Shown: piece after piece, positions 1 through 11,389 of the stretch | How the letters are laid out: each line of letters opens with the position of its first letter | Position numbering within the stretch: position 1 is the first letter of the stretch | Assembly: GCA_023512835.1 (NCBI GenBank) | Contig: CM042092.1 | Location: 47,954,400 to 48,018,399 of the forward strand | DNA: 64,000 nt | Reading direction: 5' to 3' | Origin: Taxillus chinensis | Lineage: Eukaryota; Streptophyta; Magnoliopsida; Santalales; Loranthaceae | Translations under genes and position numbers: made by a program | The notes under the pieces: model-generated | What the model saw: only the letters and a program-made list of their open reading frames with translations | What the model was told of the DNA's origin: nothing | Databases searched by the model: none

Positions 1-333
1 GAGTCTATCTGATAGCTGGCTTTGTAATCAATTTCAATCAAATAAAGATCAGTTTTATAAAAGGGGTTCTTCGAGCAAAACAAAATCTAAATCTAAAAGG
101 AGTGTCTCTCCCAAGAAATCCCAAATAAAAGAAGCAATTTGAAACTAACAAGTTAATGTCAACTTGGAAAGCTAAGAGTCCTAACAAAATCAAATCCGTA
201 AATGTTGACAATACTGCTCGCTCACTCTAACCGCCCGAAACAAGTTTGGGCACCAAAAGTGTAAATTGTTGTCTTTCAGGAGCATCTCTGGAATGAATTG
301 CCGGATCACTTGAAGTTAAAGATAAATCAAAGC
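1..333 (+). pseudogene. Gag C-terminal tail and gag-protease linker of SIRE-A, degenerate
   Basis: No long frame is open. Short stretches encode a Lys/Ser-rich basic segment (about 75-140) like the basic tail that follows the zinc knuckle in copia Gag. A conserved protease start follows directly at about 334. The assignment rests mainly on position, because the Gag core and zinc knuckle are off-window. Stops in every frame show it is non-functional. Confidence 0.45.
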
Positions 334-3300
334 AAGTGGATCCTTGATAGTGGATGCTCCGGACATATGACGGGTGACCAGACTCTACTTGTAGAAGTTA
401 ATGATAAACAAGGTCCATCCGTCTCATATGGCGACAACAAAGAAAGGTAAGACCATCGGGTATGGCACTTTAACTAACGGCCGTGTATCAATCACTAAAG
501 TTGCACTAGTCGAAGGTTTAAAGCATAATTTGCTAAGTGTCGAGAAACTATGTGACAAAGGATTTCTTGTTTCCTTTTTGTCCAACACCTGACGAAGAAG
601 AGAAAACTTATCCAGGAGATGTTAAGTTATCCGGATCAAGAGATGGGGACATATACTCGGTGGTCTTAAGAAATAATTCTTCTGACCCTGTATGTTTCCT
701 CACGAAAGCAACAGATGAAGATAGTTGGTTATGGCACAAGCGATGCGCACATTTGAACTTTAAGACTTTGTCTAAATTAGCATCACTTGATCTTGTCACC
801 GGTCTACCCAAACTCAAGTTCTCCAGAGACACTCTCCGTCGAGAATGCCAACTTGGTAAACAGACCAAACACGGCTTTAAGAGCAAATCGGTTAACTCAA
901 TAATCGCTCCTCTGCAACTTCTTCATATGGACCTATGTGGTCCTATATCTGTTTCATCACTAGGCTGGTGCGAGATATACCCTTGTGGTTATCGATGATT
1001 TCACCAGATACACATGGGTGATGTTCCTGAAATCAAAGGATCAAACTTTTGAACATCTTGTAGATCTCTTCAACTGGATAAGCAACTCACAAGGACCGGG
1101 CATTAAATGCATTAGGAGTGATCATGGTACGAGAATTTGATTTTTCCGAAATGAGATCATATTGTTCCGAACAGGGCATACAACATGACTTTTTCGCGCC
1201 CCGAACCCCACAACAAAATGGGGTAGCTGAGCGCAAGAATCGAACTTTAGTTGAAGCTGGTAGATCCATGTTAGCAGGGGCAATGCTTCCTCTCGCTCTA
1301 TGGGCTGAAGCTGTGTCCACCGCCGCTATGTTCAGAACAGAACTCTAATAAATAAATCTACCATGAAAACACCCTATGAGATGTGGAGAGGTCGAAAACC
1401 TTCAATTTCACATTTCGAGCCTTCGGATGTACTTGCTATATACTGATTAATGGCAAAGAGACCCGAAATAAATTTGAACCAAAATCCGATGATGGGATTT
1501 TTTGTCGGGTACTCACTTCATAGCAAGGCTTATCGGGTCTTCAATAGAAAACTTTCTAAAGTTGAAGAATCTATCCATGTAACCTTTGATGAAGCTAATC
1601 TCGATTGGTCAAAAGTCGGTCCTTCAAATTCTAATCTGCAGGTCATAAACAAACGTCGATTACTCAAAGTTTATGAATATTCCTGCCACACATCCTGGAC
1701 CGGTATCCTGACCAACCACGTGGCATCCGCGAAACACAACGGAATTTTGTGGATGATGCTACGGATGACTCGGACTCCGGACTACCACTTAACTCCGGAC
1801 TACCACTTAGCTCCGGACTACCACTTAGCTCCGGACTACCACTTAACTCCGGACTACCACTTAGCTCCAGGACAAACTCCTGCAGATACACAAAATTCGG
1901 AGCACCTTCAAGTCCGTCCGGACTAGTTAACACCTGAAAGAAACAGTGTTGAAGAACCAATCAGTTCATCCGTACCTCTAAATACGGAAACATCTACTCC
2001 GGACGAAGCCCAACCAGTTGATACAACCGAACCACCCAATCTGGAAGAGCTTCAAATTGTTCAAGGACAACCAACACACGCACGAATTATAGATGGACTC
2101 GAAACCATCCCTCGGATCAAGTGATTGGTGATCCTACTGTTGGTGTAAGAACAAGAGCAGCCACCTCAAACATGAGTCTTCACTCATGCTTTCTATCTCA
2201 AATAGAACCAAAGGTGGTAGATGAAGCTCTTCAGGATTCAAACTGGATAGAAGCCATGCAAGAAGAACTCTGAATCAATTTAAGAGAAATAATGTGTGGA
2301 CCTTAGTACCAAGGCCTAAGTCTCGGCAAGTCATTGGCGTTAAATGGGTGTTCAGGAACAAACTTGATACGGATGGAATAGTAATCCGGAACAAAGCCAG
2401 CTGGTAGCCAAAGGATATCGTCAAGAAGAGGGAATAGATTATGATGAAACCTTTGCTCCGGTCGCAAGACTTGAGGCAATCCGAATGTTTCTGGCGTATG
2501 CTTCATATGAAAACTTCATAGTTTATCAAATGGACGTCAAGAGCGCATTCCTGAATGGAGACCTTCAAGAGGAGGTGTATGTTGAACAACCTCCCGGCTT
2601 CATTGAACCTAAGGCAGGACATCTTGTCTACAAACTTCAGAAAGCTCTATATGGTTTGAAGCAAGCTCCCGAGCCTGGTACGACACACCGTCGAATTCCT
2701 ACTTGCTCATAACTTCCAAAAAGGGAAGATAGATACCACCCTATTTCTACGACAAGAGAAAGGACACACTCGATCGTACAAATATACGTGGACGATATCA
2801 TTTTCGGATCAACAAATCCGAAGCTTTGTGAAGAGTTTGCTAAGTTGATGACAGGCAAGTTTGAAATGAGCATGATGGGAGAACTATCCTACTTCCTTGG
2901 AATTGAAGTCAAACAATTAAAGGAAGGAATCTTTATCAATCAGGCTAAGTACACTCGCGATCTTATTAAGAAGTTTGGTATGGAAGGTTCATCTCCCGTC
3001 AAAACTCCAATGCCTGTCGGTGCCAAGTTAGATCCGGATATGGACGGCATATCGGTAAATGTGACTGACTACGAGAGGGATGATCGGATCCTTGCTCTAT
3101 CTTACGACAAGTCGCCCAGGACATTATGTTTGCAACTTGCATTTGTGCACGATATCAGGCGAATCCCAAGGAGTCACATATGCTACATGTAAAACGGATC
3201 TTAAGGTATCTCAAAGGGACGATGAATTTGGGACTCGGTACTCAAAGGAGTCCAACTTCACCTTATCAGGGTACTACGATGCCGACTTCCTGGATGTCGC

Positions 3301-3733
3301 ATCGACAGGGAAAAGCACAAGCGGTACGTGTCGGTTTCTTGGAAATAGATTGATCTCATGGTTCGGTAAGAAGCAGAATTCCGTATCAACCTCTACTGCT
3401 GAGGCGGAATATATCGTCTTTGGAAGTTGTTGCAAGCAACTACTTTGGATGCAAAGTCAACTTACCGACTACGGATTCAACATGTCCTCTATTCCACTTT
3501 ACTGTGACAACACTAGTGCAATTGCCATCAGCAACAATCCTGTCATGCATCCTAAGACGAAGCACATTGAGGTCAGGTATCACTTCATACGCGATCATGT
3601 TCTTAAAAAGCATATTTCACTGGAACATGTTGCCACCGAAGATCAATTAGCGGACATATTTACAAAGCCTCTCCCTGATGCGAGGTTTTCCGAACTACTC
3701 TTCCAACTAGGTATGCTCGACTTCTCTGCATAG
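334..3733 (+). pseudogene. SIRE-A pol: protease, integrase, RT and RNase H remnants
   Basis: This is the copia polyprotein for Gag processing, integration and reverse transcription in cytoplasmic particles. The protease active site WILDSGCSGHMTG starts at about 337 with its catalytic Asp kept. The GAG-pre-integrase zinc-finger region (WLWHKRCAHLNF, then an RRECQLGKQTK block) lies at 730-870. The integrase core follows at 910-1330 (LLHMDLCGP, then TPQQNGVAERKNR). RT spans about 2230-3070, with [16 protein letters not shown] and the catalytic YVDD box near 2788. RNase H (STAEAEYIVFGS, then TKHIEVRYHFIRDHV) ends at the TAG at 3731-3733. At least six frameshifts or stops break it (near 400, 590, 990, 1130, 2270 and 2690). 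The family is secure; the copy is dead. Confidence 0.9.
1783..1868 (+). repeat. In-frame 18-bp minisatellite in the integrase-RT linker
   Basis: About five tandem copies of an 18-bp unit (ctccggactaccacttag) encode a six-residue PDYHL(T/A) repeat in the variable linker between integrase and RT. The unit length is a multiple of three, so expansion keeps the frame. SIRE-D, the only other copy with this region, has no such array near 42,960-43,080. Confidence 0.9.
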
Positions 3734-5400
3734 TTTCTCATTTAAATTTCACAACAAGATATTCTCTCACAAACCATGCATTGTATGTTTACTGAAAGTA
3801 GTAGAAAGACCGCATTGCTGATCATACTTACCGACTCCACGGTTCCATGTTTCGATGTTAATCTCAACCTCATAATGGGAGGATGCTTGCGTTTCCCGAC
3901 TGAAGTCGTTTAAAGCTAACATAATTACGGTTTATATGATTTACCTCGATCGGATTCATGATCTTCATATCCATTAATCACCACATGATCAAAGCATGTT
4001 CATTTAGATTACTCCATTAACGTGCATAGTTGAAGGAGTGAAATGGGCTAGCTTGGAATGCCTGGTGGATGAATACACAAACGCATTCCGATCAGCTTCA
4101 AGTATAGTCTTCTAATAAGATAGACAGTGCTGAACTACAAATTGGAACGGTCAACCGAGAGGATTGCACAATCTACGGGGGAGAAAATGCTTTATATTTT
4201 ATTCAAGAATACCCCCCGTATATGTCTCATGACCTTTTTCCTTGACTGTCTATCCGAGGGGGAGCTTTTCATTGAGAGGATTAAATGATCTACGGGGGAG
4301 CAGCAATGAACCCCTAATATGTCTCGGATTCTCCCTTCTCTACGCTATTACTTCCGGATCTGATGGACATGCTTGTTTTAAATCGGACAAGTGGCATGTG
4401 TGGATGTATGTTCTTCCTTCAACCATGCATTTTAATCGATTAATCATCTGCATTCTTTTGACATGTGTTCACCTTTTCATCTCACACTCATGAATCCTAA
4501 TGAAGCCAAATCATTTGACCTTTAATTAATCTTAGCTACGCGTTCGCAAAAGACGGTTTCGCTATGTTGACCTATATGAACCTGTGTATTGCTATCCGAC
4601 ATATGCCCCGATTCAAGAATATTGATCACTTTCACGTTGCGTACGTCTACTACATTCTTAGCCATGCATGAGTTCCGTTTCTTATTAGTTCGGATTATGT
4701 TGTTTTTCACTGATTATCTTCTCTAATCCGTACTAATCCTTGCCTGGTAAGCTTTTGTATTTTCAGTATATCTTTATTTAGCTACAAGGTTCAGATTTTC
4801 TTTGCAACCATATTGATAAATCCAGTCCATAGTCTCGGATTTGAAGTGTTGTGGTACTTCTCTTCTCTTTGACTTATTGACCGCAAAGGAATCTACTCTA
4901 CATTCTCACCAAACTCGTTTTACGACGGACAAGGTCTATTATTCATCCGGATACTCTTTCACGAATATTATTAACTCCGGATGAGTGTCGGCTCTTTCCT
5001 CCGGACACCTGACTTTGTTCAATTGTGACAATCCACGTATACTCATATGTCGCATGCTTTTGAGGAGGAATAATGATGATTCATTAAATGCATATCTCGG
5101 GTTGCACACACACTTCTCTGGATGGCAACCAGTTGTAATCTCTACTTGGTCATGCGGTCTCCACGACATCGTTTTATTCGGAGACGCCTCGATATCCGGA
5201 CAAATGACATCGGCATGTCGCGCGGGTCCCCACCTCACTCCCACATTCCTAGACCCGCCGACATTTGCGGACTCGGTCTTATATGTTCCGATCATTCCTG
5301 CGAAGCACGAGTATTGCTCATTTCAAATCCCTAACCCTCTCGTTGCTCCTTCTCCTGTCAAGACCTCACCTTTCCTCTTTTCCTTCCCATCAAATCTGCC
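3734..5400 (+). other. Noncoding spacer between pol and the third ORF of SIRE-A
   Basis: No credible gene is present. Blocks align by eye with the same spacer in SIRE-B (9694-11389) and SIRE-E (49671-51346). Examples are a segment near 3,880-3,910 (gcgtttcccgactgaagtcg), one near 4,030-4,075 (gcctggtggatgaatacac), the twin polypurine modules at 4159-4300, and a block near 4,550-4,580. Conservation across three diverged copies suggests functional RNA or promoter/splice signals, not drift. A frame open upstream of the third-ORF ATG (from 4985) is not kept as an ATG-led ORF in all copies. Confidence 0.7.
4159..4300 (+). promoter_or_regulatory. Twin internal polypurine modules
   Basis: Two modules with the plan GAGGAT, six bases, ATCTACGGGGGAG lie about 117 bp apart (ending near 4183 and at 4300), with a further GAGGGGGAG tract near 4256. 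Each contains a short GAT/ATC inverted pair followed by a polypurine tract resembling the true PPT at 8301. The same pair occurs in SIRE-B (about 10126-10268) and, on the minus strand, in SIRE-E (about 50770-50910). Confidence 0.6.
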
Positions 5401-8166
5401 ATGGCACCCAGAATCTTTCTTTCCGGCGTTACTCCTGGCCATCTAGTTGATTGGAATGCTGTTTCCGATCCTCCAGGATTGGTTTCTCCAGCTTCGCCCT
5501 CTTCTTGAAGCCTCGCACATACTCAACCTGGTCTCCAATCCCATCGATCTTCTTATCGATGACATTCTTGAGTATTACCAACGGATTCGCCGCACCAAAG
5601 ATTCCATAACCTCTTATGTCCGCGGTGAATCCATCGTCATCACTCCGGCTGTTCTCCGCGCTGCTCTCCACCTTCCTCTTGGTGAACCACGGCGTCCGGA
5701 TGCCGATCCGATGGCGGCTTCTATGGGGTGCACGAACAAGGGGAAGGAATACAAGGTGAAATCCTTCCAGGGGTCGCTATCGATGTATGGCGACTATTCT
5801 AAGTCGATGCCTGCCTGGCTCGCACATCGGCCCTGGACTCGGTTCCGTATGATCTTCTACCTGGCCATGTACGGCGTCTTTGAAGGTCTTCCAATGGATT
5901 GGGGGATGTTCTTATTTCGCTTGCTACGACCGGTCACAAAAACCATTCCTATGGGCGCATCCTCGGCATTGTCTTCCGGCATCTTCGTCCGGACCATTTC
6001 GCCCAAGTTGATGCTGTCTCGTTTCCCTCGGCTCTTTATCTTCGTCACCTTACGCCGGATGGAAACATGACTGCCCGCCGACCCACCGTAGCTCTCCGCA
6101 CTCTCCCTGCCGCGGAACAACAAGGCGGCCTGTTGGTGACCCCTCCGACGCCCAAGCCCCCGAGGTCGGTTACGTACACCGATCCTCCCGGATTCGGTCC
6201 GTAGTTGCGCCCTCCCACTCACGGGCTTCCCGGCCAAGCGTCCGTGCTGAACCGTCCGAGGTTGCGGGGCCCTCTCGGCGCGGTGCGTCGAGAGCTGTTC
6301 CTCGGCCCCCTCTGCTGCCGATGTCCCCACTCCCTCCACATCCGCTATAGCTGCTGCGGTTGATACCGTTGTTGCCGCCGCCACCGCCGATGTCCCGGCC
6401 GCTTCTCCCGAAGCCCCCTTGCCTCCTCTACCTCAACCCCGAGATTACCTTGACCATCTCTCCGCCGTCACCTTAACGGACCTCGGCTCCGTTTCGGCCT
6501 AGCCCACACCTCTTCCATTCCTGACACCGATCTCCGGGTATTTTACACCCGCAATACCCAATCCCCCGGAGACTATGATCATCCGGAATCTGGACCACGG
6601 CTTTCTTACGCCGGCCGCCATTCCCGATGTGTCGTTCCCTACACCCTCCGGCCCGGTCCCTGCTACCCGAAGTCCCTCTACCGCTAAGGCTGGGCCCTCT
6701 TCTCCTGCCGCCGCGATTCCCGTAGTTGACTTGTCCGGTCAAAGCGGGTCTCTTGCTCCGGATGCCTCCAATGCTCCGGATGCCTCCGAAGCTCCGGATG
6801 CCTCGATGCTCCGGATGCTCCTGCTTCTGCTTCGCTACTCCCCTGGACTCCTCCTGCCCACCGCACTCCTGCTCCTTGTTCATGCGGGGGAGTCCTCCAA
6901 AGCACCAGAGTTAGCCCTTGGGCGTGCCTCTTTTGGCACGGTCCACTCCGATGCCGTGCTTTCCGCTCACTGGACCGCCATGCTCACGCTCAAAGCGCCC
7001 AAATTTCCGCCATCGTCGCCAAAGTTGATGCCCTCGGCGCCCAACTACTCTCCGCCCTCACCGACTCCTCCACTTCCATTGAGCGAAAAATGGATCTTGT
7101 CGCCACCTCCGTTCATTCACTCTCTACTTCCTTCGCGGATCCGGCGCATACGATGGCTCGTCCTCCCGTTGCTTCCCGGCGATCCGCCAAACCGGGGGAG
7201 AAAGTGTCATCCGATCCGTCTACTCCTTCGCCCCCACAACCATCATCCCGGACCGAGAAGCGGCCTGCCACTTCGGTGCTTCAGGGAGTTCAAATTCCCA
7301 AACGAAGCCGCTTCTCTCAACCAAGCTCCTCTACTGCACCTCCGGCTCCTCCTCCATCCTCCTCATCCGCAGCCTAATACCTTCCTCCCATCCTATGCGG
7401 AGTTTGACCCCTCCGATGCGGATGGAAGCTTGCGCAAGGCAATGAAAGCCTATCGTGCGTCTTCTGCCGAGAGAAGATGTCTTTCGAAATGTATCCTTTC
7501 TCTCCGGCCGACATTCGGACTCTTTGTTCGGAGAAAGGACTCTTTACTACGGAAGACATTGACAACTTCTCGAGGGTCGCTAAGATGGAGATGAGGCCGT
7601 TTCCATCTCTTTACGAAGATGGGCACTTGTTTGAAGTTCTGCCATGTTGGAATGAGGGCTATCTTCCCAGGTGTGGAGTTAATTCAGACTTACATCGACA
7701 GGAACTGCTGAAGATAGCAAGCCATGGAAAACTCTCTCAACCATCCTCATTCCGTACCGGATCATGTCGCCACACTTCATGATGGCTGTCTTCATGATTC
7801 AATCCAAGCAGATGATTCTCATTGATTCTCATCAGATTGTGGAGCACTTCGTTAGGAAGAATCAATGGGAACCTCCGTGTCTCGGACTAACCAGCCGTGA
7901 AGAAAGCCGGACTATATGAAGAGTTGGGTATCACACCCCTGCGCTCTACTGAGAAACTCAAGGCGACATTCCGGGGCAAGAAGCAAGTGCCACAACAAAT
8001 GGGATGGAGATAGCTGCGGAGCCTTTGTTTGTCATTTCATCAAATCGTTCTTAACTGTGGACAAACATTGGAGCCAACACTCCACCTTTACGACGCGCAG
8101 ACAATGGAGCTAAGAGAGAAGGCAAGAACTATGATCTTCAAGTATAGTAAGCCTTATGTACCTTAG
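5401..8166 (+). pseudogene. Third (env-like) ORF of SIRE-A with C48-peptidase-like C-terminus, broken
   Basis: It is homologous along its whole length to the open 870-codon frame of SIRE-B. The ATG (MAPR...LSGV) is at 5401 and the family stop (PYVP then TAG) at 8164-8166. Frameshifts fall near 5460, 5780-5900, 6200, 6480, 7370, 7680 and 7990. Visible parts are the N-terminal domain (SYVRGESIVITPAVLRAAL), a Pro/Ser/Ala-rich middle, a basic QIPKRSRF cluster near 7,290, and the peptidase-like end. The candidate catalytic codons are His 7773-7775, Asp 7824-7826 (17 codons apart) and Cys 8015-8017. It carries no visible transmembrane anchor. Confidence 0.8.
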
Positions 8167-8296
8167 TGAAAAATCTGTATTAAGGCTGATTTGTATTTAG
8201 TTGCTGATCAATGAAATTGGTTGTGGTGTATATTCCGTATGATATTCGTTTGCATCGCTTACCAGATCAGATTACAAAGGGTTTAGGCATATCCAT

Positions 8297-8309
8297 AATT
8301 GGGGGAGAT
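8297..8309 (+). other. Polypurine tract of SIRE-A
   Basis: Purine-rich aattgggggagat lies immediately before the LTR start TGTTGGATC at 8310. The same tract precedes the LTRs at 14259 (+) and 46772 (-). It is the expected plus-strand priming site for reverse transcription. Confidence 0.9.
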
Positions 8310-9528
8310 TGTTGGATCAAACCCGAATTTGGATAATGCCGTTAAAGCCTTATGTAATTTGATCTGAGATCTTTTGTGTTTATTTGATCATTGCGAAGGT
8401 ATGTCACTAATCCAAAGATGCACTCGTGAGAGCAAAGCTAAGGACAAGGATACATAATCCTGATCCGGACAAGAGTTAGTGTCGTCAAACACTTGGTAAA
8501 TAACCAAGTAACAATAAGTGCGGAGTAAGGAAAATAAGTGCGGAGTAAGGAAAATAAGTGCGGAGTAAGGAAAATAGATGCGGAGTAAGGAATCCGGACT
8601 TATTACACACGGAGTAAGGAACTTACATACGGAGTAAGGAACTTACATACGGAGTAAGGAACTTACACACGGAGTAAGGAACTTACATACGGAGTAAGGA
8701 ACTTACATACGGAGTAAGGAACTTACACACGGAGTAAGGAACTTACACACGGAGTAAGGAACTTACATACGGAGTAAGAAACTTACATACGGAGTAAGGA
8801 ACTTACATGCGGAGTAAGGAAGCGCTGACACGGACTAAGGATTCTAGTACCGAATAGATACGGAATAAGCAACCACCGACACGGAGTAAGGTTCCGAGCT
8901 TCATTAACTACGGAGTAAGGAAAATTACACCGGACCAAGAAGACACTTGCTCCAATGAAACCGCATTTAAAGTTATCAGCTCGTGCTGTCCCGATGTAAG
9001 AAGAATGCATTTAGAACAAGAAGAATCTTACACGTGGATCATCCGGATATGTGGACACAACCTTAATTGTATCTCGGAACTCACAAAGACACTTATACTC
9101 TTCGAATCCAAGATCTTGAGCTCCACAATCCGCAGCAGTCAAGGCAGATAGATTACCAAGGGATAGTTAGTGCGGAACGCATTCCGGAACTTCAAGTTCC
9201 AAGGTTGTCTCTTAGGAATGTTTTGTATAAATATTCATACTTATACTTCTTGTAAAAAGTGAGCTAGAGCGAAGAAGTGCAAAAATAGAAAAGGCACTTG
9301 GCTAGTGTGTGAATTCAAAGTTGTAAACAGAGTGTAAGAGAGTGTTTGCTTCTATTTTGTTGTAATCACTTTGTGATAATAAAACAAAATACTTCCACTA
9401 TCCTGGTTATCTTCCTGAGGTGATATTATCACTTAAACTAGATAAGTCTTTGTGTCTTGAGAGAAAAGAAAGAGTTCGAATAAGAGCCTATTCACCCCCC
9501 CCCCCCTTTAGGCTCCAAGGGACCATCA
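8310..9528 (+). repeat. 3' LTR of SIRE-A (1219 bp)
   Basis: It begins TGTTGGATCAA after the polypurine tract and ends CCAAGGGACCATCA. Both ends match the LTRs at 14259-15672 and 45313-46772. It contains the CGGAGTAAGG minisatellite (8511-8825), a likely TATA segment (tataaatattcatac near 9226-9240) and a poly-C run (about 9494-9506) just before the end. The poly-C length differs between copies. Confidence 0.93.
8511..8825 (+). repeat. 20-bp minisatellite within the LTR (CGGAGTAAGG array)
   Basis: Three to four units of the form aataagtgcggagtaaggaa are followed by about ten regular 20-bp units of the form cttacatacggagtaaggaa. The core CGGAGTAAGG also recurs, less regularly, in the LTRs of SIRE-B (about 14,470-15,060) and SIRE-E (about 45,950-46,560). 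The regular array is therefore a recent expansion of an older repeat. Confidence 0.93.
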
Positions 9529-9693
9529 GAGGTCAGGCATCATTTCATTCGCGATCATGTTTTTTAAAAGCACATATCCCTGGAACATGTTGCTACTGAA
9601 GATCAACTGGCGGATATACTTACAAAGCCCCTACCTGATGTAAGATTTTCTAAACTTCTTCTCAAATTAGGTATGCTTGACTTTTCTGCATAG
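9529..9693 (+). pseudogene. RNase H C-terminal tail of SIRE-B pol
   Basis: It aligns codon by codon with 3571-3733 of SIRE-A: HHFIRDHV, then KHISLEHVATEDQLADILTKPLPD, ending MLDFSA and TAG at 9691-9693 (quoted in part). One in-frame TAA replaces a Leu codon near 9562. Otherwise the frame is intact, so this copy is younger than SIRE-A by this measure. Confidence 0.88.
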
Positions 9694-11389
9694 CTTCTCA
9701 CCTGTTATCCATCAATAGTTGTTTTTAGAACATGCATTGCGCTTTTATTGAAAGTAGTAGATACATACTGATCTTAATGATGATCATACTTACTGTCTAA
9801 TGTGCTTCATGCTTCTGATATTAATAGAAACTTCATAATTAGGAGGATTCTTGCGTTTCCCGACTGAAGTCGTTTAAGCAAACATGATTAAAGTTTATAT
9901 GATTAACCTCATTCTGGTTTCATGATCTTAATTTCCACTGATCACCACATGACAAATGCCTGTTCATTTAGATTACTCTATTAACATGTATTGTTGAAGA
10001 AATGAAATGGGTTAGCTCGGAATGCCTGGTGGATGAATACACAATCGCAGTCTGATCAGCTTTGGAAGTATAGTTTCGTAAAAGGATTGACCGTGCTGAA
10101 TTTCTTTAAGCCGGAAAGGTCTACCGAGAGGATTGCACAATCTACGGGGGAGAAAATGCTTTATAAATTATTCAAGTAATACCCCCCCTATATGTCTCAT
10201 GACCTCTTTCCTGGCTGTCTATTCGAGGGGGAGCCTTTCATTGAGAGGATCGAATGATCTACGGGGGAGCCTAAGCTTCATCTATTACCTCAGTAATATC
10301 CCCCTAATATGTCTCAGATACTCCCTCCTCTGACCCTTTACTTCCGGATCTGATTGGACATGCGTGGTTGAAACAGAATTACGGCATGCTTGGATGTATT
10401 TTTTTTTCTTCAACCATGCATTTTAATCGGATAATCAACTGCTTGCTTTTGACATGTGTCCACTTCCTCATTTTTCACTCATGAATCCTAGTTTGGTCAA
10501 ATCATTTGATTTTTAATTAATCTTAGCTACGTCGTTCAGCAGGACGGTTTCGCTATGTTGACCTATATGAACTTATGTATTTATTATCTGACATATGCCC
10601 TGGTTCAGTCACATTGATCATTCTCTCGTATGTATATGTCTATTTCATTCTTTGTAATGCATGAGTTTTGCTTCTCATTAGTATGGATTATGTAGCTCTT
10701 TACTGACTATTTTCTCCTATCCGTACTAATCCTTGCCTATTCAGCTTTTGTACTTTTAGTTTATTTTTTTTTAGCTACAGGTTCAGATTTTCTTTGCAAC
10801 CTTATCGGTAAATCTAGTCCATAGTCTTGGATTTGAAGTGTTGTGGTACTTCTCTTCTCTTCGACTTATTGACAGCAAAGGAATCTACTTCTCTCTCACC
10901 GCACTCTGTTACTATGGACACGGTCTACTTTTCATCCGGATACTCGTCACTTGACTATCGTTGATTCCGGATGATTGTTGGTTCATTCCTCCGGACTCCT
11001 GACACTGTCAAATTGCGATAATCCATGTCTTATTATATATCGCGTGCTTTTGAGGAGGAATCGTGATGTTTCATTAAATGCATGTCTCGGGATGCTCACA
11101 CTTCCCCGGAAGGTAAACAGCTGTTACCCTTACTTGGTCATGCCGTCTCCACATTATCTTGTAATTGGGAGGCGCATCGATATCAAGACTAATGACATCA
11201 GCCTGTCAAGCAGTTTACTGTTTCACTCGCCACATTCCTAGACCCGCTGACATTTACGGACTCGGTCTTATATATTCTGGTCATTCCTGCGAAGCATGAG
11301 TGTTACCCTTTTCAAATCCCTAAAACTCTCGTTGCTCCTTCAATCCCTAAGACCTCGCCTTCCCTCTCGCCCTTCAAGTTTCATCTACA
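9694..11389 (+). other. Noncoding spacer of SIRE-B between pol and the third ORF
   Basis: It is collinear with 3734-5400. It holds the twin polypurine modules at about 10126-10268, the gcgtttcccgactgaagtcg block near 9,853, and the block near 10,550. I see no gene in it. Confidence 0.7.

Larger units (their letters stand above)
1..9528 (+). mobile_element. SIRE-A: Sirevirus-type Ty1/copia element, 5' part outside the window
   Basis: The order is a gag tail, protease, integrase, RT, RNase H, a 1.7-kb noncoding spacer, a third (env-like) ORF, a polypurine tract and the 3' LTR. Domain order PR-INT-RT-RH is that of Ty1/copia, and a long third ORF after pol is the hallmark of Sireviruses. The copy is heavily mutated. 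Its 3' LTR ends in CA at 9528, and the next base continues Sirevirus RNase H coding sequence of a second copy, so this element was inserted into SIRE-B. The 5' LTR, primer site and most of gag lie upstream of base 1. Confidence 0.88.

Noticed and set aside
5857..6883. Antisense frames opposite the third ORF of SIRE-A
   Set aside because: GC-rich, Pro/Ser/Ala-coding sense sequence leaves antisense frames open; no motifs.
8511..8825. CRISPR-like array of ~20-bp repeats
   Set aside because: Units are contiguous with no unique spacers, and the array lies in a plant LTR.
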